Source: an uncultured Bacteroides sp. (GTDB taxonomy: Bacteria; Bacteroidota; Bacteroidia; Bacteroidales; Bacteroidaceae). Taken from it: a DNA stretch of 64,000 nt. The notes under the pieces are model-generated. The model saw only the letters and a list, made by a program, of their open reading frames with translations, was not told the origin of the DNA and did no database searches. Within the stretch, counting starts at the first letter, position 1. Each line of letters begins with the position of its first letter. The translations under genes and the position numbers were made by a program. Location of the stretch: the NCBI RefSeq assembly GCF_963666545.1, contig NZ_OY762899.1, forward strand, positions 1,054,001-1,118,000, given 5' to 3'. This document shows, one piece after another, positions 44,724 through 56,100 of this stretch.

Positions 44724-47700
44724 TTATAGAGTAATATTAATATTGAAACCAAAACTCTTGGTAGATGGAGTTGCCATCGTTTCGATGCCTTTCAGCTGAC
44801 CATCGTACGAAGCCACTTCAGGATCTATGTTAGGCACATCCGTCCACAAGAACAGGTTACGTCCATAAGCCGAAAGTGACACATTCTGAAACGGTGTGGC
44901 ACTTAACCACTTACGAGGAAGCTTGTAACCCAACTTCAATTCGCGAAGTTTAATGTATGAAGCATCAAATGTAGCAATCATGTCATTATCATAATAAGCT
45001 TTTACGTACTGACGCACTGGTACAGCAATCGTGTTCTTTAGTCCGGTGTTCACATCAATACCGTCGGCCACTATTGTACCTGTTCCATTTTCGTCACGCA
45101 ATGCAAGTGACTCTTTCAGCGTACCGGCACGCATTCCTTCAATGTATGTTCTGGAGTAAACCGATCCACCCTCCTGAATACCCAACAGTGCACTAAACGA
45201 CCAGTTTTTATACTTTAGCTCTGTGCCCAGACCTCCTGTCCAATCAGGATTCACGTTACCCAACAAACCCCAGTCACCATTCTCTTCCATCGGCAAACCG
45301 TTTTTGAGTTGCAGTTGCCCATCCTTATAGATCAGGTAGTCACCATAAAGAGAGCCATACGAACCATCTCCCTTTGTGTTCGAAGTACGGAGTTCCAACG
45401 AAGCCCAACGTTCTATCTGGCGAATGCGCGTGATACCTTGATCTTCGGCCAGACTCACCACTTTATTTTTGTTCTTTGAGAAGTTGAACGTTACATCCCA
45501 GCGGAAATCTTCTGTACGAACAGGAGTCACATTCACCATCAATTCAAGACCTTTATTGGTCATCTTGCCCACGTTCATCAATTTCGTGTCATACCCGCCC
45601 GAAGGATTGAGTGTGATGGGGATAATCAAATCGGTTGTGGTACTATTATAGTAAGTTACGTCCACCGACAGCCTGTTATCCAAAAAGCGGAAGTCGCCAC
45701 CAAACTCATAAGACACCACCTTCTCCGGTTTGATGTTAGAGTTAGGATAATTATTATTCGCCGTAGCCACAGAGCTACCGCCCCATCCCTGAGAGATGAC
45801 ATAGTTGGCACTCGTCTGGTAAGGTTCCAGGTCACGTCTCACCATCGAAGTACTGGTTCTTAGTTTGACGAACGGAACAGCCTTGCTCTTCATAGCAGGA
45901 AACAAATCTGTAAGCACAGCACTTAGCGAAGCCGAAGGATAAAAATAAGAATTGTTCTCTTTAGGCAAAGCACTGGAGTAATCGTATCGTCCGGTCAGGT
46001 CGAGAAACAAACCATTCTTGTAGCTGAACTGCGTAGTGCCATACCAGCTATTTACCTTTTTACGGGTAAGCGTATTACCACCAATCAGTGGTTTGGCATT
46101 GTTGCTGAGGTTATAGACATTCGGAATGGTCAGTTCAGGAGCAATAACACCCAGTCTGCGTGCTGTTTGACTCATCAGGTTACCACCAAACGAAACGTTC
46201 ATGCCAAACTCAGGAATGAACTCTGCCGGCAATTTGTAAGTCAGCAAAAAGTCATTATTGGTCTCCAAAAAGTTTATATCATCTTCCTGATAATAGCCGT
46301 TAAAGTACGACGCCGATGTGTTGGCATGTCTCATGGTACGCTTATCAGAGTAGAAATCGAGCCCCGAGCGCAGTTGCAGAGACAATCCTTTGAGCAGTTC
46401 CAAAGTAACCTTTGCACTACCATACACACGATCACGCGTGTTGCCATTCAGGTTGTTATATGCTACAAAATACGGATTGTTCAGTCCTGTAAACGTATTA
46501 TTTCCAACAGGTGTGTTTTGAGCAATTCCCTCATAGCCAGATCTCCATTGCTGTTTCAGCGAGTTAAGACTCACATTTCGTGGCATATATAAAAAGATCT
46601 TCATGATGTTATCTTCATTCTTCGCTCCTGTACTGGCACGGTTATCACTATTGGTATGCACATAGTTCACTGTTGCATCCACGCGTATACCAGGCAGAAT
46701 CTGATAGCCAGAATTCAACCCAATCGTATTCTTCGTCAAGTCTGTATTGGGCACAATACCCTTTTGCTGGCTATTGGTGTAAGAGAAACGATAATTCAAT
46801 TTATCGCTCACATTACTCAACGTAACATTGTTATTGATCGTATGTCCCACCTGCAAGAAGTCTTTCAACTGACTACCTTGCGATACAAAAGGCGTAGCAG
46901 TACGCACACCCAACTTATCCAAAGGAGAGTCAAACTGTGTTATCAGTTGTCCATTGAGAGCAGGACCCCAGTTAGCCAATTCCTTATCGTTTACGCCTCC
47001 ACCGGCACCATCTACATACGCATATTTCCCTTCAATACCTTGTCCAAATGAATTCTGAAATTCCGGTAAACGCAAAGGCGTTTCAAAAGAGATACCCGAG
47101 TTGACAGAGATACCTAATCCTTTTTGTCCTTTACCCGATTTAGTCGTTATCAAGATCACCCCATTGGCAGCACGCGCACCATAAAGCGCCGATGCGTTAG
47201 GGCCTTTCAAAACAGTCACACTTTCGATATCTTCCTGATTCACTTCGGAAGCTGCATTGCTATAGTCCACTTCATTCTCTCCGGAAGTAAAGTTCGGATT
47301 GTTATAATCCTGTCTGCCACTAAAGTTGCGGGTAGACTGTTCGTTGTTGTTACTGATAGGCACTCCGTCTACCACAAACAGTGGAGAGTTGTTATAGTTG
47401 TATCCACCCACAAAGTTTTGTCCCCTTATCTGGATGGACGATGAGGCGCCGATGCCACCCGAAGAGCTGGTAACCTGCACACCTGCAATCTTATTACTCA
47501 GGGCATTCACAAAGTTGCTTTCGTGCGATTCCTGAATGGCGCTGCCATCAAGTTTTTGAACGGAATATCCCAATGACTTCGTTTCACGACTGATGCCAAG
47601 TGCTGTTACCACCACTTCATTCAGCATCTTTGTGTTCTCCTGAAGCGTTATTTTATCATTGCCTGTCAGGCGGATACTTTTGGAGAAGTAACCCACAAAG

Positions 47701-48203
47701 GAAACGTCCACCACTCCGTCTGCACCTTTCAACACCAGAGAGAAATGTCCGTCTACATCCGTTACCGTTCCATTATTGGTACCTTTCTCTATCACAGTAA
47801 CCCCTATCATCGGTTCGCCCGTAACAGTAGTCACCGTTCCGTTCACCTTTCTAGCTACAGGCTTAGAAGTCACCGCATTGCCACTTTTTCTACTTTCTAC
47901 AATGACATAAGAATTATTCGAAAGCTTGCGATAAGAGAAACCCGTAGTTGAAAGAGTACTAGCCAGAGCAGTCTCCACCGTAGTGCTGTTCTTTTCGTTT
48001 ACAGGCGTCACCTGAACCGACTTTGTCTTACTTTCATCATACGTAATATCGACCCGATATTTCTTTGCGATTTTATTGATGCATGTGTTAAATGCCTCTT
48101 TTCTCCCGTCCGTTAATCCCTCCGCATGGCAAGGCATCAACAATAGTACTCCTGCCAAGAGCAGAATCGTCCTTAAGCCTATTTGCTTATTTTTCTTTTT
48201 CAT
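44724..48203 (-). CDS. SusC/RagA TonB-dependent outer-membrane transporter with STN signalling domain
   Basis: About 1159 aa from ATG 48203, with signal peptide (LRTILLLAGVLLLMPCHAEG). An STN secretin/TonB short domain follows at about 35-105 (CINKIAKKYRVDITYDES, TLSTTGFSYRKLSNN). Next are a carboxypeptidase-regulatory-like domain (VTGEPMIGVTVIEKGTNNGT), plug (LNEVVVTALGIS, GARAANGVILITTKSGKG) and barrel ending in SFGFNINITL. The STN domain normally contacts a FecR anti-sigma factor; the adjacent fecR and divergent sigma gene fit trans-envelope signalling. Confidence 0.95.
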   Translation of the reverse strand: MKKKNKQIGLRTILLLAGVLLLMPCHAEGLTDGRKEAFNTCINKIAKKYRVDITYDESKTKSVQVTPVNEKNSTTVETALASTLSTTGFSYRKLSNNSYVIVESRKSGNAVTSKPVARKVNGTVTTVTGEPMIGVTVIEKGTNNGTVTDVDGHFSLVLKGADGVVDVSFVGYFSKSIRLTGNDKITLQENTKMLNEVVVTALGISRETKSLGYSVQKLDGSAIQESHESNFVNALSNKIAGVQVTSSSGGIGASSSIQIRGQNFVGGYNYNNSPLFVVDGVPISNNNEQSTRNFSGRQDYNNPNFTSGENEVDYSNAASEVNQEDIESVTVLKGPNASALYGARAANGVILITTKSGKGQKGLGISVNSGISFETPLRLPEFQNSFGQGIEGKYAYVDGAGGGVNDKELANWGPALNGQLITQFDSPLDKLGVRTATPFVSQGSQLKDFLQVGHTINNNVTLSNVSDKLNYRFSYTNSQQKGIVPNTDLTKNTIGLNSGYQILPGIRVDATVNYVHTNSDNRASTGAKNEDNIMKIFLYMPRNVSLNSLKQQWRSGYEGIAQNTPVGNNTFTGLNNPYFVAYNNLNGNTRDRVYGSAKVTLELLKGLSLQLRSGLDFYSDKRTMRHANTSASYFNGYYQEDDINFLETNNDFLLTYKLPAEFIPEFGMNVSFGGNLMSQTARRLGVIAPELTIPNVYNLSNNAKPLIGGNTLTRKKVNSWYGTTQFSYKNGLFLDLTGRYDYSSALPKENNSYFYPSASLSAVLTDLFPAMKSKAVPFVKLRTSTSMVRRDLEPYQTSANYVISQGWGGSSVATANNNYPNSNIKPEKVVSYEFGGDFRFLDNRLSVDVTYYNSTTTDLIIPITLNPSGGYDTKLMNVGKMTNKGLELMVNVTPVRTEDFRWDVTFNFSKNKNKVVSLAEDQGITRIRQIERWASLELRTSNTKGDGSYGSLYGDYLIYKDGQLQLKNGLPMEENGDWGLLGNVNPDWTGGLGTELKYKNWSFSALLGIQEGGSVYSRTYIEGMRAGTLKESLALRDENGTGTIVADGIDVNTGLKNTIAVPVRQYVKAYYDNDMIATFDASYIKLRELKLGYKLPRKWLSATPFQNVSLSAYGRNLFLWTDVPNIDPEVASYDGQLKGIETMATPSTKSFGFNINITL

Positions 48204-48290
48204 TCCTGTTCTTTTTACTAGTTTATAACTGACTTGTTTTTCTATACTCCCATGTACGATGCGCATCTAGTACACAGTTTCTTACCTCTA

Positions 48291-49415
48291 TTATATCTTG
48301 TTCACCGATAATACAACCCGGTTGCTTTCTATTTTACACTTCGCACCAAACAAGGCACAAATTCTGTTCATCACATTGTCTATCGTTACATCTTCATAGT
48401 TGAATGTAGAGGTGATTCTCGCATCCTCGTGCAATGCATCCTGTTCTATCACCAACACCTTTCCGAAATACTGCCTTAAACGCAGCCTCAACTCGGCAAC
48501 AGATGCATTGTGAAGCACCAGTTTACCTGTACGCCATGCTGTTACGTCTGCAGCATTCACGTTTTTCAATTCATGTTCGCCGGTGCGAGTGTTGTAGATC
48601 AATTGCATGCCCGGCGTGAGCACTGCAAGTAATTCTCCACTTTGAGAATTGGTTACCTCCACACGTCCTGTGCTCACCGTCACCTGTTTATCTTCAATCT
48701 CTTCATAAGACATTACCTCAAAGGAAGTTCCCCGTACAGTCACATTCACGCCCTGTGTGGTGATAATAAAAGGTTTCTTAGGGTTTTTAGCCACATGAAA
48801 AAAGACTTGCCCTTCCATTGTCACCGAACGTGTTTCTCCGCCAAAACTCTTTGCAATCTTCAACTCGCTATCCCTATTCATGTCAGCCACAGTACCATCC
48901 TCAAGTGTATAACTATTGATGCTGTTAGTAGCAGTATATCTTGCTTTTACCTCTGCAGCCACCCCATCCATCATCTTATGATCATTTTGATAGAAGAAGA
49001 GAGAGCCTCCAAGCAACACTGTTATCAACGCAACAGCCGCCGCATATCCGATCCAAACTGGGCGATGAACAGCTAGCTTCCTCTCTTTCGGCTCCGTCTT
49101 TTTCAATTCCTCTTCATATGCTCTCCGATAATCTTCCTCCGAGTAAGCAGCTTCAGTCTCGGGGAGCGCACAATCCAGATGCAATCGGCCTGCTATCCTA
49201 TTCCACATCTCCTGCGCTTCTTTCTCTTCCCCGTCCACATCCAAAGTTTCTAGGGGAAAATCCATTTTCAACTTCTTAATAAGGTAAGGACTGAATTTCT
49301 CTGCAATTTTCATTTCACGCTCCGTAGCCTTCCCGACCAGAGATCGATAATAAATAGTTGAAAGCTCTTTTAAATACTTTTTCTTCTCTTTCTGAGTGAA
49401 GTTCATTCTCATCAT
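48291..49415 (-). CDS. FecR family anti-sigma factor
   Basis: About 374 aa from ATG 49415 (another ATG at 49406). The N-terminal cytoplasmic sigma-binding region is ~125 residues. One membrane helix (WIGYAAAVALITVLLGGSLFF) leads into a periplasmic FecR domain (SYTLEDGTVADMNRDSELKI, VTMEGQVFFHVAKNPKKPF, VTVRGTSFEVMSYEE), and a C-terminal STN-contacting part (DVTIDNVMNRICALFG). It should hold the sigma factor inactive until the SusC transporter signals. 87 bp before susC. Confidence 0.93.
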   Translation of the reverse strand: MMRMNFTQKEKKKYLKELSTIYYRSLVGKATEREMKIAEKFSPYLIKKLKMDFPLETLDVDGEEKEAQEMWNRIAGRLHLDCALPETEAAYSEEDYRRAYEEELKKTEPKERKLAVHRPVWIGYAAAVALITVLLGGSLFFYQNDHKMMDGVAAEVKARYTATNSINSYTLEDGTVADMNRDSELKIAKSFGGETRSVTMEGQVFFHVAKNPKKPFIITTQGVNVTVRGTSFEVMSYEEIEDKQVTVSTGRVEVTNSQSGELLAVLTPGMQLIYNTRTGEHELKNVNAADVTAWRTGKLVLHNASVAELRLRLRQYFGKVLVIEQDALHEDARITSTFNYEDVTIDNVMNRICALFGAKCKIESNRVVLSVNKI

Positions 49416-49688
49416 TTCCTTATTAATAGTTCTATGTTCCAAATTACATTCTGTCAATCATTCAACCCCGAAGCTCATGAATCACTCGCAGTATTTCGGC
49501 AAGCAGTACTCCTTCCAATCCTCGTTCACTCAATAAGTGCATTTAGGCTCGTTAAAATCCCTTAAAAAGCAATGACATTCTTGTTACGTTTTCAAAGGGA
49601 AGTGAAAGACGAGAATAACTCTGTTTATTCACACAAACGTCACAAAGATGGAATAGTGTATCAAGCATATTCACTCTAAATTTGCTCG

Positions 49689-50276
49689 ATGAAATTAGAG
49701 AAAGCTACAATGAAGACAGATCAAGACCTTTTAGATAAAATTGAAAAGAAGGACGAACAGGCATTTAGTCTTTTCTATAAACGCCATTCCACCTTCATTG
49801 CCAAACGAATCAGGATATTAGCGAGAGACGAAGAGAATGCCAACGACATCATACAAGAATTTTGGTTGCGTTTTTGGGAGAAACCCACCATGCTAAAGAC
49901 CAACGACAAAGGAATGGCCTTCAATTTTCTCTATAGCTTCCTCTTCACATTCGTGTTGCTCATGCAGCGCATTCATGCAAAACACGAAGATAAAACGGTC
50001 AGTCTGGAAGAATTAAGCACTCTTCCGGATAACTATCAATACTCGCACGTATTAGAAGAAGTAGAACTGGCTGAACTTGAGAGGTTTATAGATAGTCTCG
50101 TAGACGATCTCTCACCCACGGATCATGTTATCTACGACATGTATCAGCAAAACCAACCCTTCGATGAAATAGCCCGAAAAGTTACTCTTTCCGAAGACAG
50201 GGTGCGCAATCTTTTCACCCGAATAACCAAGACCTTGCGTAAAGAGATAAAAGAGAAATACCTCTCTTTCTTTTGA
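49689..50276 (+). CDS. ECF-type RNA polymerase sigma factor
   Basis: 195 aa. Sigma region 2 at about 20-85 (KKDEQAFSLFYKRH, ANDIIQEFWLRFWEKP), region 4 at about 135-190 (LSPTDHVIYDMYQQNQPFDEIARKV then LSEDRVRNLFTRITKTL). The start is uncertain: TAAATTTG at 49677-49684 looks like a -7 box and would put transcription at or after the ATG at 49689, so the ATG at 49710 (MKTDQDLL) may be real. Divergent from the fecR-susC-susD-phosphatase operon that it likely controls. Confidence 0.88.
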   Translation: MKLEKATMKTDQDLLDKIEKKDEQAFSLFYKRHSTFIAKRIRILARDEENANDIIQEFWLRFWEKPTMLKTNDKGMAFNFLYSFLFTFVLLMQRIHAKHEDKTVSLEELSTLPDNYQYSHVLEEVELAELERFIDSLVDDLSPTDHVIYDMYQQNQPFDEIARKVTLSEDRVRNLFTRITKTLRKEIKEKYLSFF

Positions 50277-50294
50277 AAAGCTGAATAATCAGGG

Positions 50295-50336
50295 AAAGGT
50301 GTAGTTGGAGACAACACATCATCCAAGGACACCTTT
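50295..50336. terminator. Hairpin between convergent sigma and metallophosphoesterase genes
   Basis: AAAGGTGT (50295-50302) pairs with ACACCTTT (50329-50336), with an inner TTGGA/TCCAA stem. It sits midway in the 95-bp convergent gap; T-rich flank CTATTTGATTTT follows on the plus strand. Confidence 0.6.
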
Positions 50337-50371
50337 GTTAGTTCCTATTTGATTTTAATACTACCGAATTT

Positions 50372-51280
50372 TTAGCGTTTAGCCGTCTTTTTAGCTTTCC
50401 ATCCGTAGTCCACATATTCCCAGCTAAAGTTTGCCTTGTCGTCTACATGAACCAATAAATATCCTTCTTTCGTTTCAAGGAAAGGTCCACCCCACCAATA
50501 AGCAGAAACTGCTCCGGCGGTTACGAACCAGCGGTTACGTTCCTGTATTTGTTCATAGATATGCTGATGACCTTGAAGAATCAGTTTCACATTATAAGCA
50601 TTCAGAACTTCGAAGACCTCTTTCGTGTTAGAAATCATATCTTCTCCTTTGAAGTTACCTTCTACCACCGGATAGTATAAAGAAAGCATCGGCACATGTA
50701 TAGAAACAACAACAGGCATTTCTTTACCCGCCTCTGCTAAGTCTTTCTTCAACCACTCCAACTGCTCGCGATTAACAGAATAAGAGCCTTTTGCAGTTGG
50801 ATAAAGACTATTCAGTGTAATAAAATGCACTCCTTTATGAGTGAATGACTGATGTGAAGGGCCAAAGTGTTTCTCAAATAACTCAAATCCGAGCGAATCC
50901 ACCTTTCCATTGTTCCGATAGTAGCGATCATGATTACCTATCGTGAAGTGAGTAGGCAATCCACATTCATCTACAATATTCTTAAAGCGCTTATGCAAAG
51001 AATCCGCCGTTTGCTCAGCATCGCCCAATGCATCTGCATCCACATTGTCACCTCCGAAAAGGATCAAATCCACCTTCTTTTTCTTAGCATCCGCTAATGC
51101 CATACGAAGCCCTTCATTGCCATCTCCCCGATTATCTTTATTTAGATGAACATCTGTAAAATAAGCGAAGGTAAAGCTCTCTATTGATTGCTCCTTTTTT
51201 GTTTCTTTAGGAGCCTGTGCACAACTACTCAATAAAGACAGAATGAATAAGGATATAAAATTAAGAAAGATATTTTTCAT
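50372..51280 (-). CDS. Calcineurin-like metallophosphoesterase lipoprotein
   Basis: 302 aa; lipobox LLSSCAQAP (Cys20). All metallophosphatase blocks are present: FTDVHL, LILFGGDNVDA, FTIGNHDRYY, VVSIHVPM and LQGHQHIYEQ, the last with the GHxH pair. Membrane-anchored and exported, so it should hydrolyse external phosphoesters. It follows susD by 71 bp and is the probable last gene of the susC-susD-phosphoesterase operon on the minus strand. The real substrate is unknown. Confidence 0.92.
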   Translation of the reverse strand: MKNIFLNFISLFILSLLSSCAQAPKETKKEQSIESFTFAYFTDVHLNKDNRGDGNEGLRMALADAKKKKVDLILFGGDNVDADALGDAEQTADSLHKRFKNIVDECGLPTHFTIGNHDRYYRNNGKVDSLGFELFEKHFGPSHQSFTHKGVHFITLNSLYPTAKGSYSVNREQLEWLKKDLAEAGKEMPVVVSIHVPMLSLYYPVVEGNFKGEDMISNTKEVFEVLNAYNVKLILQGHQHIYEQIQERNRWFVTAGAVSAYWWGGPFLETKEGYLLVHVDDKANFSWEYVDYGWKAKKTAKR

Positions 51281-51352
51281 ACATCAATGATTTTTATGTC
51301 CCGATTAAAAGAGACGTTATTACTCTAGCTACAGTTTTATAAATAAAGAATA

Positions 51353-53149
51353 TTACTCCCAACCAAACAATTGAGGTGCAAGCTTCGGATTCAACTCCAC
51401 TTGACGTTTTGGAACCGGACGATAATAGAATTTAGGCTCTTGAAAAGTACCTAGATTTTTAGCCGTCACAATATTCCCTTTAGTCGTCTCTTTCAAGTAA
51501 ACAGTGGCACTCGGATCATCAATACTCCCTGTTTTATAATAGATTAGATTCTTGCCCAATGAATTCTTCTCCTTATCGCCTTCAGCAGGAATACTTTGAG
51601 AAGAAGGTATCAAGTAAATATCCACCACTCCATCACCTGTTAGATCATATTTTCCCAGATTAGGGAAGTAAAGTCCTTCCGGAACCTTCTCCAGCAACTT
51701 ACCGGCTTTCCAGCGCATCAGATCATCAAATCGGAAGCCCTCCAAAGCAAGTTCTACACGGCGTTCACGACGAATTTCCAATAAAATGGAAGAGACACCC
51801 GGAAAAGAATTCTGTAAGGCCGGATCAACCGGAGGGTTTAAAGAAAGATGAGGTATCCCGGCCCTATCACGAATCAAATTGATGCTATTATTCAAATCGG
51901 TCATTGTGAGAGTTCCCAATTCAGCGCGAGCTTCGGCATAAGTCAACAAGACTTCAGCATAGCGAATAACCGGGAAATCGATACTCAAATAATAATTATC
52001 ATCTTTATTATTAATAAAGCCTTTGATCTGATGATATCCTGAAAAGTTTTTATTTAAGCCCTGTACATAAATACCCGCTCCCGGTGCATAAGTCATGGTA
52101 TTAACCAACTCCCATCCCGGATAAGCCAGCGTTTGGTACATACGTGGATCACGATTATTGAACTCTTCAACAAACATTTTCGTTTGGTAGTCCGACTGTG
52201 CAGAATAGTATGAACCATCTTTCATCAGATAGGTCTGCACCAAATCTTTTGTAGGACAGGGAATATAATTTCCAAACATATATGCCCAGAATCCATTACT
52301 GGCAGTTGATTTATCATAATAATGCGCCTGAATCATCTCTGGATTAGTTGTTAAGTCCAAACTGTTGAACAGAGTGAAATAATCATTTTCAGGATGACCG
52401 GTATTGTACAAGCTGAAACCACCGTTTTTCATAATCTCTGAAGCGGCATCCACTGCTATTTGCAGATACTTTTCAGCACTACTTTGCAGATTTAGTTCTC
52501 CATGATATTTGCGATAAGTTCCTTCATAGAGAGCATGTCTTGCCATTGTAGCTAGTACAATCCATTTATCAATTGCACCTTTCACCTTATCGGCCTTCAC
52601 ATTTTTGGCAGCAAACTGATAATCTTCAAAGATCTTCGAGATTACATAATCGCGGCTGTCACGGGCTTTGTACAGGTCTTCGTCATTGGTTGATAACACT
52701 TTATCATACCAAGGAACATCCGAATAACGTTTTACTTTATCCATATAAAAGGCAGCCCGATAGTAGCGAGCAATACCTTGGTAGTGAGCAAGTACATCTG
52801 GTGAAACAGAAGCCTTTTCACAATGCTTCAAGAAGAAATTAATATCATACAGCCTCCCCCATGACCAACCTCCGGTAATGGTGGTGGAAGTCGGCTTGGC
52901 AGAGGTCATTATATTTTTAATTTCTACATTATCGGTCGTAGCCTGATTGTCAGTTCCGGCATCAGAGACATAATCATAAGCAGGTGTATCCATTAACCCG
53001 TAGCAATACATCTTCAAATCTTCTTCAGTATTGAAATAACTTTCGGCACCTATTTCCGTATGAGGCTGACGGTCCATAAAGGAGTCATTACAAGAAGTTA
53101 CCAGTAAGCCAACAGCTATATGCAACCATATATAAAGTCTATTTTTCAT
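51353..53149 (-). CDS. SusD/RagB-like outer-membrane lipoprotein
   Basis: 598 aa; lipobox LLVTSCNDSFMDRQP. Classic SusD N terminus (GAESYFNTEEDLKMYCYGLMD) and the C-terminal RRERRVELALEGFRFDDLMRW signature. An EF-hand-like loop follows (DLTGDGVVD). TPR region about 100-290. It pairs with the SusC gene 24 bp upstream. Sequence layout, including the acidic loop, closely matches the SusD protein at 61924-63687, suggesting paralogy. Confidence 0.95.
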   Translation of the reverse strand: MKNRLYIWLHIAVGLLVTSCNDSFMDRQPHTEIGAESYFNTEEDLKMYCYGLMDTPAYDYVSDAGTDNQATTDNVEIKNIMTSAKPTSTTITGGWSWGRLYDINFFLKHCEKASVSPDVLAHYQGIARYYRAAFYMDKVKRYSDVPWYDKVLSTNDEDLYKARDSRDYVISKIFEDYQFAAKNVKADKVKGAIDKWIVLATMARHALYEGTYRKYHGELNLQSSAEKYLQIAVDAASEIMKNGGFSLYNTGHPENDYFTLFNSLDLTTNPEMIQAHYYDKSTASNGFWAYMFGNYIPCPTKDLVQTYLMKDGSYYSAQSDYQTKMFVEEFNNRDPRMYQTLAYPGWELVNTMTYAPGAGIYVQGLNKNFSGYHQIKGFINNKDDNYYLSIDFPVIRYAEVLLTYAEARAELGTLTMTDLNNSINLIRDRAGIPHLSLNPPVDPALQNSFPGVSSILLEIRRERRVELALEGFRFDDLMRWKAGKLLEKVPEGLYFPNLGKYDLTGDGVVDIYLIPSSQSIPAEGDKEKNSLGKNLIYYKTGSIDDPSATVYLKETTKGNIVTAKNLGTFQEPKFYYRPVPKRQVELNPKLAPQLFGWE

Positions 53150-53173
53150 AAGTCTTCTCTATTTATAGTAAAA

Positions 53174-56100
53174 TTAGAACGTAACATTTATACCGAACGA
53201 ATACTGTCGGTTGAAAGGATAAACATATCCATAAGAGTCTTCTTGGGTAACAGCTTCGGGGTCAAAGAATTTTTTCAATTCACTCCACTCAAACAAATTA
53301 TCACCACTGACATAGATACGCATCCGATTGAGATGTACCTTCTTAATCCAGGCAGCAGGCAAGGTGTAGCCGAATGTTATATTCTTGACCCTCAAATAAG
53401 AGCCATTCAACATGTGGGCAGTTTGAGGAATAGCCAACCCCATGGCATTGATACCGGTTCCCAGATTCTTGTCAGCCAGCCATGCCTGAAATACGGGATA
53501 TTTCGCATTCAGGTTTTGATTTGCCAATCCTGCATCTATATAAGCTTGGGAATGTTTGGCCATCTCAACTTCATTATCCGTTGTCGCACGATAAAAATCG
53601 AAAGCATGTGTTTGTCCACCGGTATAAGGTTGTTGGTAGAAACTCCAGTACAAATAACTAATCGGATAATAATCGCGCTTACCCACTCCTTGCAAAAAGG
53701 CAGAGGCATCAAATCCGTTCCATTCCATATTTAGATTAAATCCGAAGCGGTAGCGGGGAGACGAGTTACCAATGATGCTCAAATCTCCGGGTTTGTCAAC
53801 TGTGGTCCCTTTGGTAATGCGATTATCTTTATCCAAATCCTTGTACTTAGGCCATCCTTCAACGATATCAAGAGCCCCCCAAGGGATGATCTCCGTTTCA
53901 TTTAATGCCGCAATTTGTTCTTTACTGGTGAAAAGACCGTCACTCTGCAATCCCCATATCTCTCCGAGTTCTTGTCCTTCATAATATTGACTTAGACTCT
54001 TGCTCGGATTATCGAACTTAGTGATCCATGAACGGTTGTCGGAGAGGATGAAGCGTGCTCCCCAATTAAAAGGCTTGCCCGCAAGTTGAAACTGATCCTT
54101 ATAAGAAAGAGATAATTCCCATCCCGTAGTTTTCAGATTGGCAGCATTCTCTTTGGGCTCGGTTTTACCCAAAACACCCGGTAACTCCTTACCTAGTGTG
54201 AGCATCCCTTCCGTGTCGCGGCGATAAATATCAAAAGAAGCCATCAGTTTATTATCTAAAAGCCCCAAATCGATACCTCCGTTCAAGGTTTTCACTTTTT
54301 CCCAAGTATAATCGGGAGAAACCAATCCGGGCGCCGTAACAGTTTGTTGCAACTTTCCATCGACCAAATACCCTCCTAATTTTGAACCCATAGAAGGAAT
54401 ATATCCATATTCACTGACCAATTGGTTACCCAACGCACCGTACGAAACACGGAATTTTAGTTGAGAAACAACACCCTTGAGCGGTTCAAAAAACGGTTCT
54501 GAGTCAATACGCCATGCTGCGGAGCCTGAAGGAAAGAATCCGAAACGTTTGTTTTCCGGAAAACGTGAAGTACCATCATAACGGCCGTTTATTTCGAAGA
54601 TATAGCGATTGTTATAAATGTAATTGGCGCGAAAGAATAAACCTCGAATCGCCCAATCTTTATAAGCCTCTTTCACATATTGGTCTCCGGAAGCCAAATT
54701 GATGGATGGAAGTGAGGTGGATATAATGTTATTGCGTTCTGCCGAAAACTGATCCCAACGACTGTATTCCTGATTAAAGCCTAAGATCGCAGTAGCAGTG
54801 TGTTTACCCATTGTTTTGCTAAGAGTGGCATACAAATCCAAAACACTATAAAAATCAGAAGCATTGGCTTTAGAAACTTTGCTGTCTCCTTTTTCACGAA
54901 CATCATCCGGCCCGTAGCCGATGCGGTATTTGTTTCTGTAGAAATCAGACTCCTCATTTCCTTTGGCAAAAGTGAAGTTGGCGTTCAACTTCAAGAGCTT
55001 TCCCCAGAAATCTGCTTCTGCTGAAAAAGTACTCTGTAAACGATCATATATCGTTTTTTCTTCTCCTCCATCTACTAGTTGTGCCAATGCTTCTCCTAGT
55101 TCGGTATTGGCCCATGTACCATCGCTGTTTTTATCCACATTGTGAGGCTCTGCGTCATAAAACGCGCTCAGGTTATAGTAGCTGGGGTTCTTACGGGTAG
55201 TAGAAACAAAAGAAGTATTATTCGAAATGGTTAGCCAGTCCAACACCTTGTAACTGACTTTACCACGCATGCTATATCGTAGATATTTATCATTATTTAC
55301 GACTCCTGAAAAAATGCCGTCTTCGTTATCCATACCTGTCGACAAGTAGAAGTTTGTTTTCTCCGTCGCTCCCGAAATAGATACCTGATGGGTTTGGCTG
55401 AATGTATTCCTGTCCAGAAAATAATCGGTCCAGTCGCGATTCCCCATATATTCCCATTGGGTTTTATCCAACGGATTGAGGCGAATAGCTTCTGTTCCAC
55501 TCGGATTGTCCGAACGCTGCCGTGCCCATTCAAGGCGTTCATCATTCGTGACGTGCCCCGAACTCCATGGAGTATTTAACACGGCGATATTCTTCAACTT
55601 CAGATAGATATAAGGATCAGAAGTCTTGTCCGTTAGTGAAGAAGGGCGTTTCCACGAGAAATTATTATTATAGCTCACTTGAATGCGATCTCCTTTTCCT
55701 TGTTTGGTAGTGATTAGAATAACTCCGAAAGCTGCACGTGCTCCATAGATTGCAGCCGAAGAAGCATCTTTCAAGACTGAAAGGCTTTCTACATCTTCCG
55801 GTAAAAGACGATTCATTTCATCTGCGTCCGAAGCAACACCATCAATCAAAATTAACGGAGAACCACCGTTAATGGAAGCCTCCCCACGAATATTGATCTT
55901 GGGAGCTTTCCCCGGTTCACCACTGGTGAAATCAATATTAAGATTCGGTACCATTCCTTGTAATCCTTTAGCAAGATCAACAATGGGCCGTTGTTCCAAT
56001 TGCGCAGCACTGATTTGGTCTACAGATCCTGAAAGGTTCACTTTCTTCTGAACACCATATCCAACCACCACCACCTCGTTTAGTTTTGCAGCATCTTCCT

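Noticed and set aside
46167-47444. Several 100-140 codon plus-strand frames opposite susC
   Set aside because: Antisense shadows of a 1159-residue SusC protein with all domains recognised; no family resemblance.
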